Shown: positions 33,652-43,548 of the stretch, in pieces | How the letters are laid out: every line of letters begins with the position of its first letter | Numbering within the stretch: position 1 is the stretch's first letter | NCBI GenBank assembly: GCA_013141385.1 | Contig: JABFRB010000002.1 | Location: 62,001 to 126,000, forward strand | DNA from: Bacteroidales bacterium | GTDB lineage: Bacteria > Bacteroidota > Bacteroidia > Bacteroidales > Tenuifilaceae | Direction of reading: 5' to 3' | Length of the DNA stretch: 64,000 bases | The notes under the pieces: model-generated | Told to the model about the DNA's origin: nothing | Database searches by the model: none | What the model saw: only the letters and a program-made list of their open reading frames with translations | Program-made: the position numbers and the translations under genes

Positions 33652-34883
33652 GCAATAATATAAAAGAAAATTCGCCAATATACATTGCGAAACACGAATT
33701 AACTTGTTTAGACACTTCCAGTAAAGAGAAAAGATATCGTTTAGTTTCGAATAAATGCGATATAGAAATTAACGATAATGTAAAATTATTCATTGATTTT
33801 ATAAAAGAAAACGAAGGAGAATTATTCGGAATAATAATCAATAAATCTGTTCAGTACTACAATACAGATGAAAGCACAATAAAAAAATCCCTTGATCAGC
33901 TAATTACTAAAGGGGTAATCGTTCTTGATAAGATCGAAGATGGTGAGGAATTTATACCATTTAGGAATAAGTCAAGCCAACTATGGTTTAGAAAGAAGTT
34001 AATTGAAACAGAAAATCATAAAAAATTCTTTAGTTTTTTTCATTTTGCATTTTCAAAGGCATTTATTATTACAGTAGTGATTTTGCTTTTGGTAATTGAT
34101 ATAATCTTCTGGAAATTACACAGCAACGGAGCATGGAAAAATGAGTTAAAATTTTTCTCATCCTATGATTATGTTTATATTATATTATTCTCCCTTTTTA
34201 TGACTTTTATCCATGAAACAGGTCATATTTCTGCAGCTATGAAATACAATGCAAAAACTGGAGGAATAGGGATAGGTATGTACTTTTATCTTTTAATCGC
34301 TTGGGCTGATATACATGAATCATGGAGTTTGAAAAAGCGACAAAGTATGATGATTTCAATAGGAGGGCTTTATTTTAATGCTATTTGTTTTATTCCGTTC
34401 ACTATTTTGGGTATTGTCTTAAAATCAAGAGCAATTATCGATTTTGTTATATTGAGCCATTTCACTATTTTGTTTTTGTTTAACCCATTTTTGAAAATGG
34501 ATGGATACTGGTTTATTACCGAATGGGTTGGCGTTCCTAATTTACAGACTAAAATTACTATGTTTTTTAAGGAATATCTTCCTTCGCTCGTAAAAAAGGA
34601 AAGGAAGAGAAGCATTTTTAGTAGTTATTCTTTAAAAGTAAAATCATTTTGTGTAATCTATGCTTTTTTAACAGGGGCTTTTATGGTTTACTTTATGTAC
34701 TTTATAATTCACTTTGGGATTACTATGTTATTAAATTTTGATCGCGAATACGTAGGTGTAATTGTTAACTATATTGATGGCTCTCGACAAATGTATTTTA
34801 ATACATTTATTCGAAATACTTTTTTGTTAGTTGCTTGTACTAAAATTTTATGGGGATATTTAAAAAAGGTTATTCAATTATAA
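33648..34883 (+). CDS. M50-family intramembrane metalloprotease with N-terminal RRE-like domain
   Basis: 411 aa. Residues 1-100 resemble PqqD-type winged helices (R-Y-R-L-V-S-N-K-C-D, then S-L-D-Q-L-I-T-K-G-V-I-V-L). About six to seven membrane segments follow from about residue 130. The zinc site is H-E-T-G-H (His189, Glu190, His193) inside a helix, and the third-ligand motif N-P-F-L-K-M-D-G-Y-W is near 285-295, the S2P-type N-P-x-x-x-x-D-G. PqqD-fused M50 proteins accompany several RiPP families and are thought to remove leaders or aid export at the membrane. The stop codon lies in the terminal repeat of the MITE-like element at 34879, which may have been a recent insertion. Confidence 0.85.
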   Translation: MSNNIKENSPIYIAKHELTCLDTSSKEKRYRLVSNKCDIEINDNVKLFIDFIKENEGELFGIIINKSVQYYNTDESTIKKSLDQLITKGVIVLDKIEDGEEFIPFRNKSSQLWFRKKLIETENHKKFFSFFHFAFSKAFIITVVILLLVIDIIFWKLHSNGAWKNELKFFSSYDYVYIILFSLFMTFIHETGHISAAMKYNAKTGGIGIGMYFYLLIAWADIHESWSLKKRQSMMISIGGLYFNAICFIPFTILGIVLKSRAIIDFVILSHFTILFLFNPFLKMDGYWFITEWVGVPNLQTKITMFFKEYLPSLVKKERKRSIFSSYSLKVKSFCVIYAFLTGAFMVYFMYFIIHFGITMLLNFDREYVGVIVNYIDGSRQMYFNTFIRNTFLLVACTKILWGYLKKVIQL

Positions 34884-34979
34884 TAGACATTAAACACTAT
34901 ACCGATTAGGCTATAATCATGCTGATTATTAGTGCTAAATATTATTAACTGATGCTTAACCTATATAAAGTCTATTATA
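34879..34979. mobile_element. MITE-like palindromic element (copy 2, reversed)
   Basis: 101 bases bounded by TATAATAGAC (34879-34888) and GTCTATTATA (34970-34979). Read on the minus strand it matches copy 1 (12771-12868) almost throughout, including AGACTTTATATAGGTTAAGCATC (one mismatch) and AATCAGCATGATTATAGCC. No coding capacity. Its left end supplies the stop codon (34881-34883) of the M50 gene. Confidence 0.7.
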
Positions 34980-35032
34980 TTGAATAAAACATTAATGCGT
35001 TCTTTTACAGATCTTTGTAATCAATAGACACA

Positions 35033-35245
35033 ATGCCAATGGGTTTAAAGTACGACAAAACCACAAAAAACACGACTCAATTTCTGAGCCTTACTGGCTT
35101 TTTCCCTGCGGAGTTAGAAAACCTAGGCATGGAATTTCGTGTGGAATGAGTAAAATTTTCCAACCATTTTACTTTAGAGAAATCCCGGCAACGAATAATC
35201 TTGCCACAAAAAACTGTCAAAGATTGGTACTGTGTCACAAATTAG
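35033..35245 (+). pseudogene. Transposase remnant (IS5-type N-terminus, frameshifted)
   Basis: The frame starting at the ATG at 35039 reads M-G-L-K-Y-D-K-T-T-K-N-T-T-Q-F-L-S-L-T-G-F-F-P-A-E-L-E-N-L, then a stop; a second frame continues N-H-F-T-L-E-K-S-R-Q-R-I-I-L-P-Q-K-T. Both halves match the N-terminal part of IS5-family transposases common in Bacteroidota (F-L-S-L-T-G-F-x-x-E-E-F-E-x-L and Y-T-L-E-G-K-P-R-Q-R). Everything after is missing. It lies between the M50 and TonB receptor genes. Confidence 0.65.
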
Positions 35246-35346
35246 GATTCGGTGGCTTAAGTAATGAATTACTTATTGCACTATTTAAGATTAACAATAC
35301 AATACATTATAAACTAATCTAAACAAAGCCAAATTTTTAATGGGAA

Positions 35347-37713
35347 ATGAAAAATTCAAACTATTTCTTTTACTTAATATTTCTTCTCTTTTTGTATTCA
35401 AGTTCGGTGGAAAGCCAATCTATTAACGGAATTGTGGTTGATGCATCAACTTTATCGCCATTGCCATACGCTAATATAGTTATGAAAGATATCAAAGGCG
35501 GGTATATGTCGGATGCTAACGGGAAATTTGAAATAAAAACTTTAACACCAACAACATTATATACAAGTTATATCGGTTATGAAACAAGTCAAACGGAAAT
35601 TACACCTATAGACTCCTTTGTTCTAATTAAATTAAATAGTAACGCTTATTCGTTGCAGGAAGTTACTGTATTTTCAAGAACTTCTAATCAGGTTGACACA
35701 TTGAGTTTTATGAAATTCAAGAATAAGCAAATAGAATTGCTTTCAGGTTTTTCCAAAGACTTGTACAGATCGCTTCAAATGATGCCAGGTGTAAGTAACA
35801 ATAATGAGTTAAGTGCTAAATATAATGTACGTGGTGGAACATTTGATGAAAATATTACATTTATTAATGGAGTTAATGTTACCGAACCTTTTCACATGAG
35901 ATATGAACCATTAATAAGTGTTGGAATATTTCCCATTGATGTAGTAGATAAAATTAATTTTTCATGTGGAGGTTTTAGTGCCCAATATGGTGATGCTTTA
36001 AGCTCAGTTTTAGATGTTACTTATAAACGTGGAAATAATAAGGCGTTGGCAGGTATTGTTAATGCTAGTTTAATTGATTTTGGATTTTTGCTTGATGGAC
36101 CTATAAACTCAAAATGCACATACCTTTTTGCGGTTCGGAAAGATTATACTAATTATGTTCTGAGAATGGCTAATAGTGATCCCAATAACAATGTTTCATA
36201 CTATGATATACATGCCCAACTTGATTATAATATTACACCAAAAAGTAGTATAAGATTTAATTGCATTTACTCAGCTGATAATTTTAGATACAAGCCCAAA
36301 ACTACTTTTGCATATTATAATGACCAATTTTATGATAACGCAAACCAGTTAATTAAAGCAGAATCTACCCAATCTTATACAAAGGATCTTGATATGAATT
36401 ATTCAAACAAATTAATTTCACTTCAATCTCATAATAAGTTATCTGATAAAATTTCAAATGAATGTATAGTTTCATACTATCAAGCATACGATAATTATAA
36501 AAGTAAAGATCTATATTTTACAACAAGAGATTTTGAAATTAGCAAAAACTATTATTATCAATCTACTTCAAATACTTCAAATAATAAGTATTTAACTACT
36601 GATATTCTTGAGGTGCAAGATCATATTAAATATTATTTGACTGCACATAATTCATTATTGCTTGGAATAGATTATCAAAATTTACATTATAACTCTAATT
36701 TTAGTAATGTTCGAACTAAGATTTCAAGGTGGAATTTTGTCAATTTTCCGGATACAGCAAATCAAACTAATATTTTTATAGATACTTTAAAAGGCAAACC
36801 AATAACTTATAAAATTGGTGGATATATTGAAAATAGATGGCAGATTAATAAGACTATTCAATTGAATATTGGTTTTCGTTTGGATTATTTTAATATGAAC
36901 AGGGAATTTGATATTAACCCGCGGTTAAGTATGGGCTTTAATTTACCTAATAATATTAGCATAAGAGCCGCTTGGGGTATATTTAGTCAAATGCCAATAT
37001 TTAACCAGTTTAGATTTATGTCATCAACTTCAGCTAATACAAAAAATCAAAAGGCACAACATTATATAATAGGTATTAGTAAAAGATTTGACAAAAATGT
37101 TATAATCAAAATAGAACCGTATTTTAAATATTATCAATCCGTAATTCCTGCTCAGCGATTGACTAATACTGATTTGATATATTCTTTGGCGGACTCTTCA
37201 AAAGGAGCTACAGGTTATGCGAAAGGTGTCGATTTTGAATTTCAAAAAAATTACAATAAAGTATCAATATGGCTTAGTTATGGGTATCTAGTAGCGAAAG
37301 AAAAACTTAAAAACGGTATTGAATACCCTAGGTATTCAGATCAAAGGCATACTTTTTCGTTTAGTATGAACTATTATTTAAATAAGAAATGGGAATTTAA
37401 TTTTAAATATTTTTACGGTAGTGGTTATGCCTATACACCTCAGGTGTTAACATCAACACCTCCATATAGATGGATTTTACAAGAAAAAAACTCAGGTAAC
37501 TTTCCCGCTTATAAACGATTGGATATAAGAATTAGCAGAAAAATTGATTTATTTAAGAAACCTTTGTTGATTTACATGGATATTATGAATGTTATGAATG
37601 CTAAAAATATTTATTCGTATGATTACAAGTATGATGCACGAGAAAACCCTTGGATGAAAACTCTAACATTATTACCAATGATTCCATCAATTGGTATGTC
37701 ATATCAGTTTTAG
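35347..37713 (+). CDS. TonB-dependent outer-membrane receptor
   Basis: 788 aa. A signal peptide covers about 1-23 (F-F-Y-L-I-F-L-L-F-L-Y-S-S-S-V-E-S). Residues about 24-105 form a carboxypeptidase-regulatory-like domain (I-N-G-I-V-V-D-A-S-T-L-S-P-L-P-Y-A-N-I-V), followed by a plug (Q-M-M-P-G-V-S-N-N-N-E-L, Y-N-V-R-G-G-T-F-D-E-N) and a 22-strand-like beta-barrel ending in an aromatic Gln-Phe. It should import or bind a large ligand using TonB. It is 24 bases upstream of the ligase/TPR gene and close to the maturation genes, so it may act on the peptide (uptake of competitor product, immunity or signalling) or on an unrelated substrate. Confidence 0.93.
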   Translation: MKNSNYFFYLIFLLFLYSSSVESQSINGIVVDASTLSPLPYANIVMKDIKGGYMSDANGKFEIKTLTPTTLYTSYIGYETSQTEITPIDSFVLIKLNSNAYSLQEVTVFSRTSNQVDTLSFMKFKNKQIELLSGFSKDLYRSLQMMPGVSNNNELSAKYNVRGGTFDENITFINGVNVTEPFHMRYEPLISVGIFPIDVVDKINFSCGGFSAQYGDALSSVLDVTYKRGNNKALAGIVNASLIDFGFLLDGPINSKCTYLFAVRKDYTNYVLRMANSDPNNNVSYYDIHAQLDYNITPKSSIRFNCIYSADNFRYKPKTTFAYYNDQFYDNANQLIKAESTQSYTKDLDMNYSNKLISLQSHNKLSDKISNECIVSYYQAYDNYKSKDLYFTTRDFEISKNYYYQSTSNTSNNKYLTTDILEVQDHIKYYLTAHNSLLLGIDYQNLHYNSNFSNVRTKISRWNFVNFPDTANQTNIFIDTLKGKPITYKIGGYIENRWQINKTIQLNIGFRLDYFNMNREFDINPRLSMGFNLPNNISIRAAWGIFSQMPIFNQFRFMSSTSANTKNQKAQHYIIGISKRFDKNVIIKIEPYFKYYQSVIPAQRLTNTDLIYSLADSSKGATGYAKGVDFEFQKNYNKVSIWLSYGYLVAKEKLKNGIEYPRYSDQRHTFSFSMNYYLNKKWEFNFKYFYGSGYAYTPQVLTSTPPYRWILQEKNSGNFPAYKRLDIRISRKIDLFKKPLLIYMDIMNVMNAKNIYSYDYKYDARENPWMKTLTLLPMIPSIGMSYQF

Positions 37714-37737
37714 TTAATCTTAAATACATACATTATA

Positions 37738-40197
37738 ATGCTGAGTAAACTACATAAAGAAACTTTTATTGATAATGCATTATTCTACCTTCTTTGCGGT
37801 ACAATTGCATTTGCTTTTGTAAATATTAATCTTGCTTTACCCATACTAGTTTTAATTAGTTTGTTTAGTTACTTATTAAGACAAAGAGGTAAAATATCTG
37901 ATAAAAATATTTATGTTAAGAATGTTTTACTTTTTATCATAGTTATTTATGAGTTTTTTAATTATTCTCAAGCAATTAACGAATTTAACTCATTGAATTT
38001 CTTGATAAGAATTATTTTTTTGATTTTCATCTATTATTCGTTGAAGAGTTATTTAGCACTTCCACATTTTAAAACTAAACTATTTTTAATAATTTCAATT
38101 ATTGGGCTTATTTTTGGAATTGTTTCAATCTTAGAATTTATCTATTTCCATTATAATATAGGTCTTACAGGTTTTAGTGATATTGTTGATTTTAAATATA
38201 TTTTTAGACCTTTAAATATTTTGATAAATGAATGGGTGTCTATTTGTTTAATTTTGTTGCCCTTTACAACAGTAAACTACTTTTTATTAGAGAATAAAAA
38301 AAAGTACCGTTTTGTTTTTGCAATATCAATGATTCTTACGGTAGTTTGTATCCTAATCTCATTTTCGAGAGGTGCTTATATTGCATTAGCTTTATTTATA
38401 TTTATTTCATCTGTTTTACTTTTTATTTATAAAGTATTTAATTTAAAAAAATTAATTAGTTTAAACATTGCTGTTATTTTAATTTGTTCCTATTTAATAA
38501 TTCCATATCATAAATCAGTATTATCAACTATTTCATTATTTAAAACAACATCTCAGCAAAGAAGTATTGAAGGGAGAAAAGAATTGTATTCTTCTGGAAT
38601 AGCTATTTTCAAGGATAATTACAAATATGGTATTGGTTCAAACAACTTTGCAATAGCTAATAATACATATAAAGAAAAGAATATAGACACTGTTTTTACT
38701 GGAAGAACGAATAACTCATGGTTGCAAATACTTATTGAAAAAGGTCTTATAGGCTTCTTTTTATATTCAACTGTTTTTTGCTTTGCAATTTTCACCTCAC
38801 TTAATCAACTAAGGAGATACGATACCGATAATTTTAGAAAAATTCAAATTATTATTTTGAATGCCGGTTTTATTGCATTTATAATGAGAGAATTCACTTT
38901 CTCATCTTTATTAACCAATAATATAGTGCTAATATTGACATTTCTTTTGTTAATGTTTATTCTTAATGAAAATCATTTTAAAATTAGATCGAATATATCA
39001 ATTTTTAAGCATGTGTTTTTTGTTGTTTTAATGATAATTGGAATTTACGGTTCAATTATGAGCTATAAAATCTATAGAGCCCAAACTTGTAATTTGAAAT
39101 GTATTGACGAATTTAATAAAGGGAATAATGAATTGGCAGAATATTATAACAATAAATCTATTGAATATTTTCCTAATAATTCAGAATATATGGCTCATAA
39201 GGGGTTTTTAAATTATTTAAAGTATAAAAAGGAGCACAACGATTCTTTATTATTTAGGAACACTAATGGAACTGATGTGAATCTAATAACTTCAAGAGCT
39301 TGTTATAATAAGTCATTTGAGATAAATAATAAGGATGATTTTTATCTATTTAACCTTGGCATCCTTTCTTTTTTAACAGGAGATAAAGAGTTAGGTTTAG
39401 AAGAAATAGATAAAGCAATTCTTGTGGAACCTAATATTGCTATTTATCATATTGTAAAAGGATTGATTCTTGAAAAAAATGGTGATTCTATAAATTCAAT
39501 ATTTAACGAATATACTACTGCTCTTATTTTATCTCCGGAGTTGACCGATTCATATTTTTATAAAGATTTTAGGAGTAGATTTCCTGTTGAAAGCAAACAA
39601 TTAATTCAAAAGGCAATTGAAAGAATAAACAAATTACAATTATCGAACCCTATAATTATGGCGAAATTAGGAAAATTACATTTGGCCAATAATGATACAG
39701 TAAATGCCAATAAATTCTTATTGAGAGTTACACAGATAATGCCGAATGTTAACAGACCATGGCTTTATTTAGGTGATATAGGTAAGGCAAAACAGGATAC
39801 AACAAACATGAAAATTTATTATGAACGTTCGGCATATTTAGATTATGGAGATTTTTTACCTGCAAATTCATTGGCCAATTATTATTATTCGATAAAACGG
39901 AATGAAATAGCAATTGAGTTTTTCAAAAAGACATTGACAAATTGGTTGAATATTCAATCCCAGCATTCTAATACAAGTGAAAATATATATTTAACAAAAT
40001 CAATTTCCAATAATTTACTACCAGTAGGAATTTTGTATTATATCAGACCAATTGTTGATTTTGAAGATATACAGGTTAAACTATTTGAATTGAATTTGAG
40101 TGATGAACAAAAGAAAGAATTTAATCTATTATTTAGTAAAATAAGTGAAAAAATAAATAATGTAAACTCAATTTCAATTAGTTACAAGTGTGACTAA
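37738..40197 (+). CDS. O-antigen-ligase-like (Wzy_C) membrane protein with TPR tail
   Basis: 819 aa. About eleven hydrophobic helices occupy residues 10-450. The Wzy_C features are S-F-S-R-G-A-Y-I-A-L near 210 and G-R-T-N-N-S-W-L-Q-I-L-I-E-K-G-L-I-G-F near 325-345, the large periplasmic loop where the usual His is replaced by Asn. Residues about 470-800 contain five to six TPR-like helix pairs (L-A-K-L-G-K-L-H-L-A-N-N-D, W-L-Y-L-G-D-I). The family transfers lipid-linked glycans to an acceptor (LPS or, in the PglL group, proteins). Acceptor here is unknown. Gap of 24 bases after the TonB receptor suggests cotranscription. Confidence 0.85.
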   Translation: MLSKLHKETFIDNALFYLLCGTIAFAFVNINLALPILVLISLFSYLLRQRGKISDKNIYVKNVLLFIIVIYEFFNYSQAINEFNSLNFLIRIIFLIFIYYSLKSYLALPHFKTKLFLIISIIGLIFGIVSILEFIYFHYNIGLTGFSDIVDFKYIFRPLNILINEWVSICLILLPFTTVNYFLLENKKKYRFVFAISMILTVVCILISFSRGAYIALALFIFISSVLLFIYKVFNLKKLISLNIAVILICSYLIIPYHKSVLSTISLFKTTSQQRSIEGRKELYSSGIAIFKDNYKYGIGSNNFAIANNTYKEKNIDTVFTGRTNNSWLQILIEKGLIGFFLYSTVFCFAIFTSLNQLRRYDTDNFRKIQIIILNAGFIAFIMREFTFSSLLTNNIVLILTFLLLMFILNENHFKIRSNISIFKHVFFVVLMIIGIYGSIMSYKIYRAQTCNLKCIDEFNKGNNELAEYYNNKSIEYFPNNSEYMAHKGFLNYLKYKKEHNDSLLFRNTNGTDVNLITSRACYNKSFEINNKDDFYLFNLGILSFLTGDKELGLEEIDKAILVEPNIAIYHIVKGLILEKNGDSINSIFNEYTTALILSPELTDSYFYKDFRSRFPVESKQLIQKAIERINKLQLSNPIIMAKLGKLHLANNDTVNANKFLLRVTQIMPNVNRPWLYLGDIGKAKQDTTNMKIYYERSAYLDYGDFLPANSLANYYYSIKRNEIAIEFFKKTLTNWLNIQSQHSNTSENIYLTKSISNNLLPVGILYYIRPIVDFEDIQVKLFELNLSDEQKKEFNLLFSKISEKINNVNSISISYKCD

Positions 40198-40312
40198 TTT
40201 TTTTAAAACTAAATTTTATTACTTGGTATCCTGTATAAAATAAATGTAGAAGTTCAATTTAAAAAACTAAAATTGAGAAGGATAGGAAAGTATTTTAAAC
40301 GTAATTGTGAAT

Positions 40313-40987
40313 ATGATACAGCTTAATAATATACATAAAACCTATTTTACAGATAAAACCAGCCTACATGTTTTAAAGGATTTGAATTTATCAATTGAGC
40401 AAGGTGAATTTGTATCAATAATGGGTTCTTCTGGTTCTGGTAAATCTACTTTGCTAAATATTATTGGACTATTAGATAACTATGATAGTGGTGAGTATTA
40501 TTTTAATGGTTTGTTAATGAGGAATTTATCGGAAAAAAAAGCAGCCTATTATCGAAATACCTTAATGGGCTTTGTTTTTCAATCGTTTAATTTAATTAAC
40601 TATCAAAACGCATTAGATAACATATCATTGCCATTATTTTATCAAGGAGTGTCTCGAAAGCAAAGAAATAAAATTGCTTTAGAGTATTTAGAGTTGATGG
40701 GGTTAAAAGATTGGGCGCATCATTTACCTAATGAAATGTCTGGTGGACAGAAACAGAGGGTTGCAATTGCCCGAGCATTAATTACCAACCCACATGTAAT
40801 AATGGCAGATGAACCTACAGGAGCTTTAGATTCTACAACTTCTTTAGAAGTTATGGAATTATTGAAGCAAGTAAACAACAAGGGTATTACAGTTATATTG
40901 GTGACTCATGAAGTTACTATTTCTTCAATGACAAACAGGATAATTTATTTAAAAGATGGAGAAATTCATAAGAATACGGAACTATAA
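40313..40987 (+). CDS. MacB/LolD-type ABC transporter ATP-binding protein
   Basis: 224 aa stand-alone ATPase. Walker A is G-S-S-G-S-G-K-S-T (about 36-44), Q-loop Q-S-F-N-L, signature M-S-G-G-Q-K-Q-R, Walker B V-I-M-A-D-E-P-T-G-A-L-D and H-loop L-V-T-H-E. It belongs to the type VII (MacB/LolD) ATPases that drive mechanotransmission across the periplasm rather than transport through the membrane. The ATG at 40313 is preferred to the GTG at 40307. Followed by two permeases and an adaptor: an efflux or lipoprotein-release complex, plausibly exporting the mature peptide. Confidence 0.93.
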   Translation: MIQLNNIHKTYFTDKTSLHVLKDLNLSIEQGEFVSIMGSSGSGKSTLLNIIGLLDNYDSGEYYFNGLLMRNLSEKKAAYYRNTLMGFVFQSFNLINYQNALDNISLPLFYQGVSRKQRNKIALEYLELMGLKDWAHHLPNEMSGGQKQRVAIARALITNPHVIMADEPTGALDSTTSLEVMELLKQVNNKGITVILVTHEVTISSMTNRIIYLKDGEIHKNTEL

Positions 40988-41015
40988 TAAGAGCAAATAA
41001 GAAGAAAAGACAGAA

Positions 41016-42254
41016 ATGAAAATGTTTTCCTTTTTTAGTTTGCATGAATTACTTGCACCCCTGAAAAATAATAAAGCAAGAACCATACTAACTGGATTTA
41101 GTGTAGCATGGGGTATATTTATATTAATCATTCTATTAGGAGTTACTAATGGTGTTCAAAATGGGATACTTGTGAATTTTGAAAATGAAGCAAAAAATAG
41201 TATCTGGATTTACTCAGGAATAACAAACAAGAGTTATAAAGGACTACAACCAGGGCGTCGAATTAATTTAACAAAGGATGACTATTTAGAACTTTCCAAC
41301 ACTTTAAATTCGTCAATAGAAAAAGGTACGGTACGGTTATATTACTGGAATAACAATATAATAACTTATAAATCACAATTTGGAAAATATAATATTTGTT
41401 TTGTAAACCCAGGTATTAAGGATTTAACGCAACTCCAGATTATAGCGGGGCGTTTTATAAATGAAAATGATGTAAAAACCGAAAGAAAAGTTATTAGCAT
41501 TTGCTATACAATTAAGCAAGAATTGTTTGATAATGAAGAACCAATTGGTAAATACGTTAAAATAAATAATATTAACTACATGGTAGTTGGGGTTCATAAG
41601 AGTCCCTCAGAATATGATAATCACAAAGCCTATATACCTATTAGTGTTGGGCAAATGTTAAACAAAAATTCTCAAAACATCAATGATATTGGATTTCTAT
41701 TGCATAATATTTCTGTACAAAAAACGAAAGAATTAGAACTATGTATAAGGAAACAATTGTCACGTAAACATGATTTTGATGATAAAGATAATAGAGCTAT
41801 TTGGATTAAAAACTCGTTAGAAACCTATGAAAAAACAATAAATATGTTTTCAGAAATAAATATTTTTGTTTTTTTCATTGGAATTGGGACATTGATTGCG
41901 GGAATAATGGGTGTGAGTAATATTATGCTGATAGTTGTTTTTGAACGGAAAAAGGAAATAGGAATTAGGAAGGCTGTCGGGGCCACGCCGTTTGCTATTG
42001 TTGGTCAAATTGTAATTGAGTCTGTGTTTCTAACAAGTGTTTCGGGTTATATTGGCTTAATTACAGGTATAGGTATGTTAGAGTTCATAAATAGAAATGC
42101 AGTAAATGCACAATATTTTAAAAACCCATCTATTGATTTACGTATTGCATTATTGGCCGTTGTTGTTTTAATTATTTGCGGTACAATTGGAGGGTACATA
42201 CCAGCAAAACACGCAGCAGGAATTAAGCCAGTTGACGCATTAAAAGATGAGTAA
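41016..42254 (+). CDS. MacB-like ABC transporter permease (first)
   Basis: 412 aa with one N-terminal membrane helix (about 20-45), a large periplasmic MacB_PCD domain (about 45-270), and the three C-terminal FtsX helices (about 285-310, 330-365, 370-400). The conserved E-R-K-K-E-I-G-I-R-K-A-V-G-A coupling helix is at about 308-321. It should form a heterodimer with the next gene product and pair with the ATPase 28 bases upstream. The gap to the second permease is 11 bases. Confidence 0.92.
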   Translation: MKMFSFFSLHELLAPLKNNKARTILTGFSVAWGIFILIILLGVTNGVQNGILVNFENEAKNSIWIYSGITNKSYKGLQPGRRINLTKDDYLELSNTLNSSIEKGTVRLYYWNNNIITYKSQFGKYNICFVNPGIKDLTQLQIIAGRFINENDVKTERKVISICYTIKQELFDNEEPIGKYVKINNINYMVVGVHKSPSEYDNHKAYIPISVGQMLNKNSQNINDIGFLLHNISVQKTKELELCIRKQLSRKHDFDDKDNRAIWIKNSLETYEKTINMFSEINIFVFFIGIGTLIAGIMGVSNIMLIVVFERKKEIGIRKAVGATPFAIVGQIVIESVFLTSVSGYIGLITGIGMLEFINRNAVNAQYFKNPSIDLRIALLAVVVLIICGTIGGYIPAKHAAGIKPVDALKDE

Positions 42255-42265
42255 TACCAAATAAA

Positions 42266-43537
42266 ATGATTCTGTTCAAAATTGATAATTGGCATGAGAT
42301 ATATAGAATTTTGCGGAGTAATAAACTTCGCACTCTACTAACTGCTTTTGGTATTTTTTGGGGAGTGTTCATGCTAGTGTTAATGGTTGGTGTAGGCAAA
42401 GGTTTTGAATATGGAAGCAGAAAAAAATTTGGAAACTTATCCGTGAACAGTTTTTTTATTTGGCCACAAAGCACAACCAAACCTTATAATGGTTACAAAC
42501 AGGGAAGAAATTATACTTTTTCTCTGGATGATGTTCGTATCATCAAAAGTAATATTCGAAGTGTTGAATTTATAGCTCCTCAGTTAAATGGAAAACCCTA
42601 TGGAAGTTTGTTAGAATACAATAATAAAACTGGGAATTATAGCATGATTGGGAATTATCCTGATTACATGCTTAAAATAGATCCAGTAAACATTATTTAT
42701 GGTAGAATAATAAATAATATTGATATTAAAGAAAAAAGGAAAGTTGTTTTAATTGGTTATAAAGTATATTGTGATGTGTTTGGCAAGAATGAAGACCCGA
42801 TAAACAAACTTGTGAAGATTGGATCTGTATATTTCACTGTTGTTGGTGTTTTTAATTCGCTACATTCAGATTCATGGGCGCTGCATCAGGACAATACTAT
42901 TGTTATCCCGTACACAACATTTCAAAAATTATATGGTATTGGAACAAATGTATGGACAATGGCTCTTATTGCTAAAGATAGTTATGATTGCAAAATCACT
43001 GACGAAAAGGTTAGGGCTTTATTACGAAAACAACACAAAATTCACCCAGAAGATAAATCAGCCATTAATGGATATAATCTTGGCTCGGAATACAAAAAAA
43101 TGAATGATTTTTTTGACAGTATTAATTTGATGATTTGGATAATTGGCATAGGAACATTACTGGCTGGGGTATTTGGTGTTACAAATATTATGTATATAAC
43201 TGTAAGTGAAAGAATTTCGGTATTTGGTATTCAACGGGCTATAGGTGCAGAACCTAAACAAATATTTATTCAAGTTATTGTTGAATCGATGACTTTGACA
43301 TTTATAGCAGGTTATCTTGGTTTATGTGCTGGGATAGTTGTTGTTGAAACTGTTGCATATCTATTGGTAAATAATATAATAACCAATATCACTTTTGGAA
43401 GACCTGAGGTTAATATAAATATTGCATTGATTTCTCTTTTGATTATAATTGTAAGTGGAATAGTAGCAGGATTTATGCCTGCTAGACATGCAACAAAAAT
43501 TAAACCAATTGATGCCATAAGAACTAATAAAGACTAA
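42266..43537 (+). CDS. MacB-like ABC transporter permease (second)
   Basis: 423 aa, same architecture as the upstream permease: N-terminal helix (I-L-R-S-N-K-L-R-T-L-L-T-A-F-G-I-F-W-G), periplasmic domain, and C-terminal FtsX module with S-E-R-I-S-V-F-G-I-Q-R-A-I-G-A (coupling helix) and F-M-P-A-R-H-A-T-K-I-K-P at the end. Paralogous permeases side by side are typical of Bacteroidota MacB operons. It links to the adaptor gene 11 bases downstream. Confidence 0.92.
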   Translation: MILFKIDNWHEIYRILRSNKLRTLLTAFGIFWGVFMLVLMVGVGKGFEYGSRKKFGNLSVNSFFIWPQSTTKPYNGYKQGRNYTFSLDDVRIIKSNIRSVEFIAPQLNGKPYGSLLEYNNKTGNYSMIGNYPDYMLKIDPVNIIYGRIINNIDIKEKRKVVLIGYKVYCDVFGKNEDPINKLVKIGSVYFTVVGVFNSLHSDSWALHQDNTIVIPYTTFQKLYGIGTNVWTMALIAKDSYDCKITDEKVRALLRKQHKIHPEDKSAINGYNLGSEYKKMNDFFDSINLMIWIIGIGTLLAGVFGVTNIMYITVSERISVFGIQRAIGAEPKQIFIQVIVESMTLTFIAGYLGLCAGIVVVETVAYLLVNNIITNITFGRPEVNINIALISLLIIIVSGIVAGFMPARHATKIKPIDAIRTNKD

Positions 43538-43548
43538 TTATACTAGAA

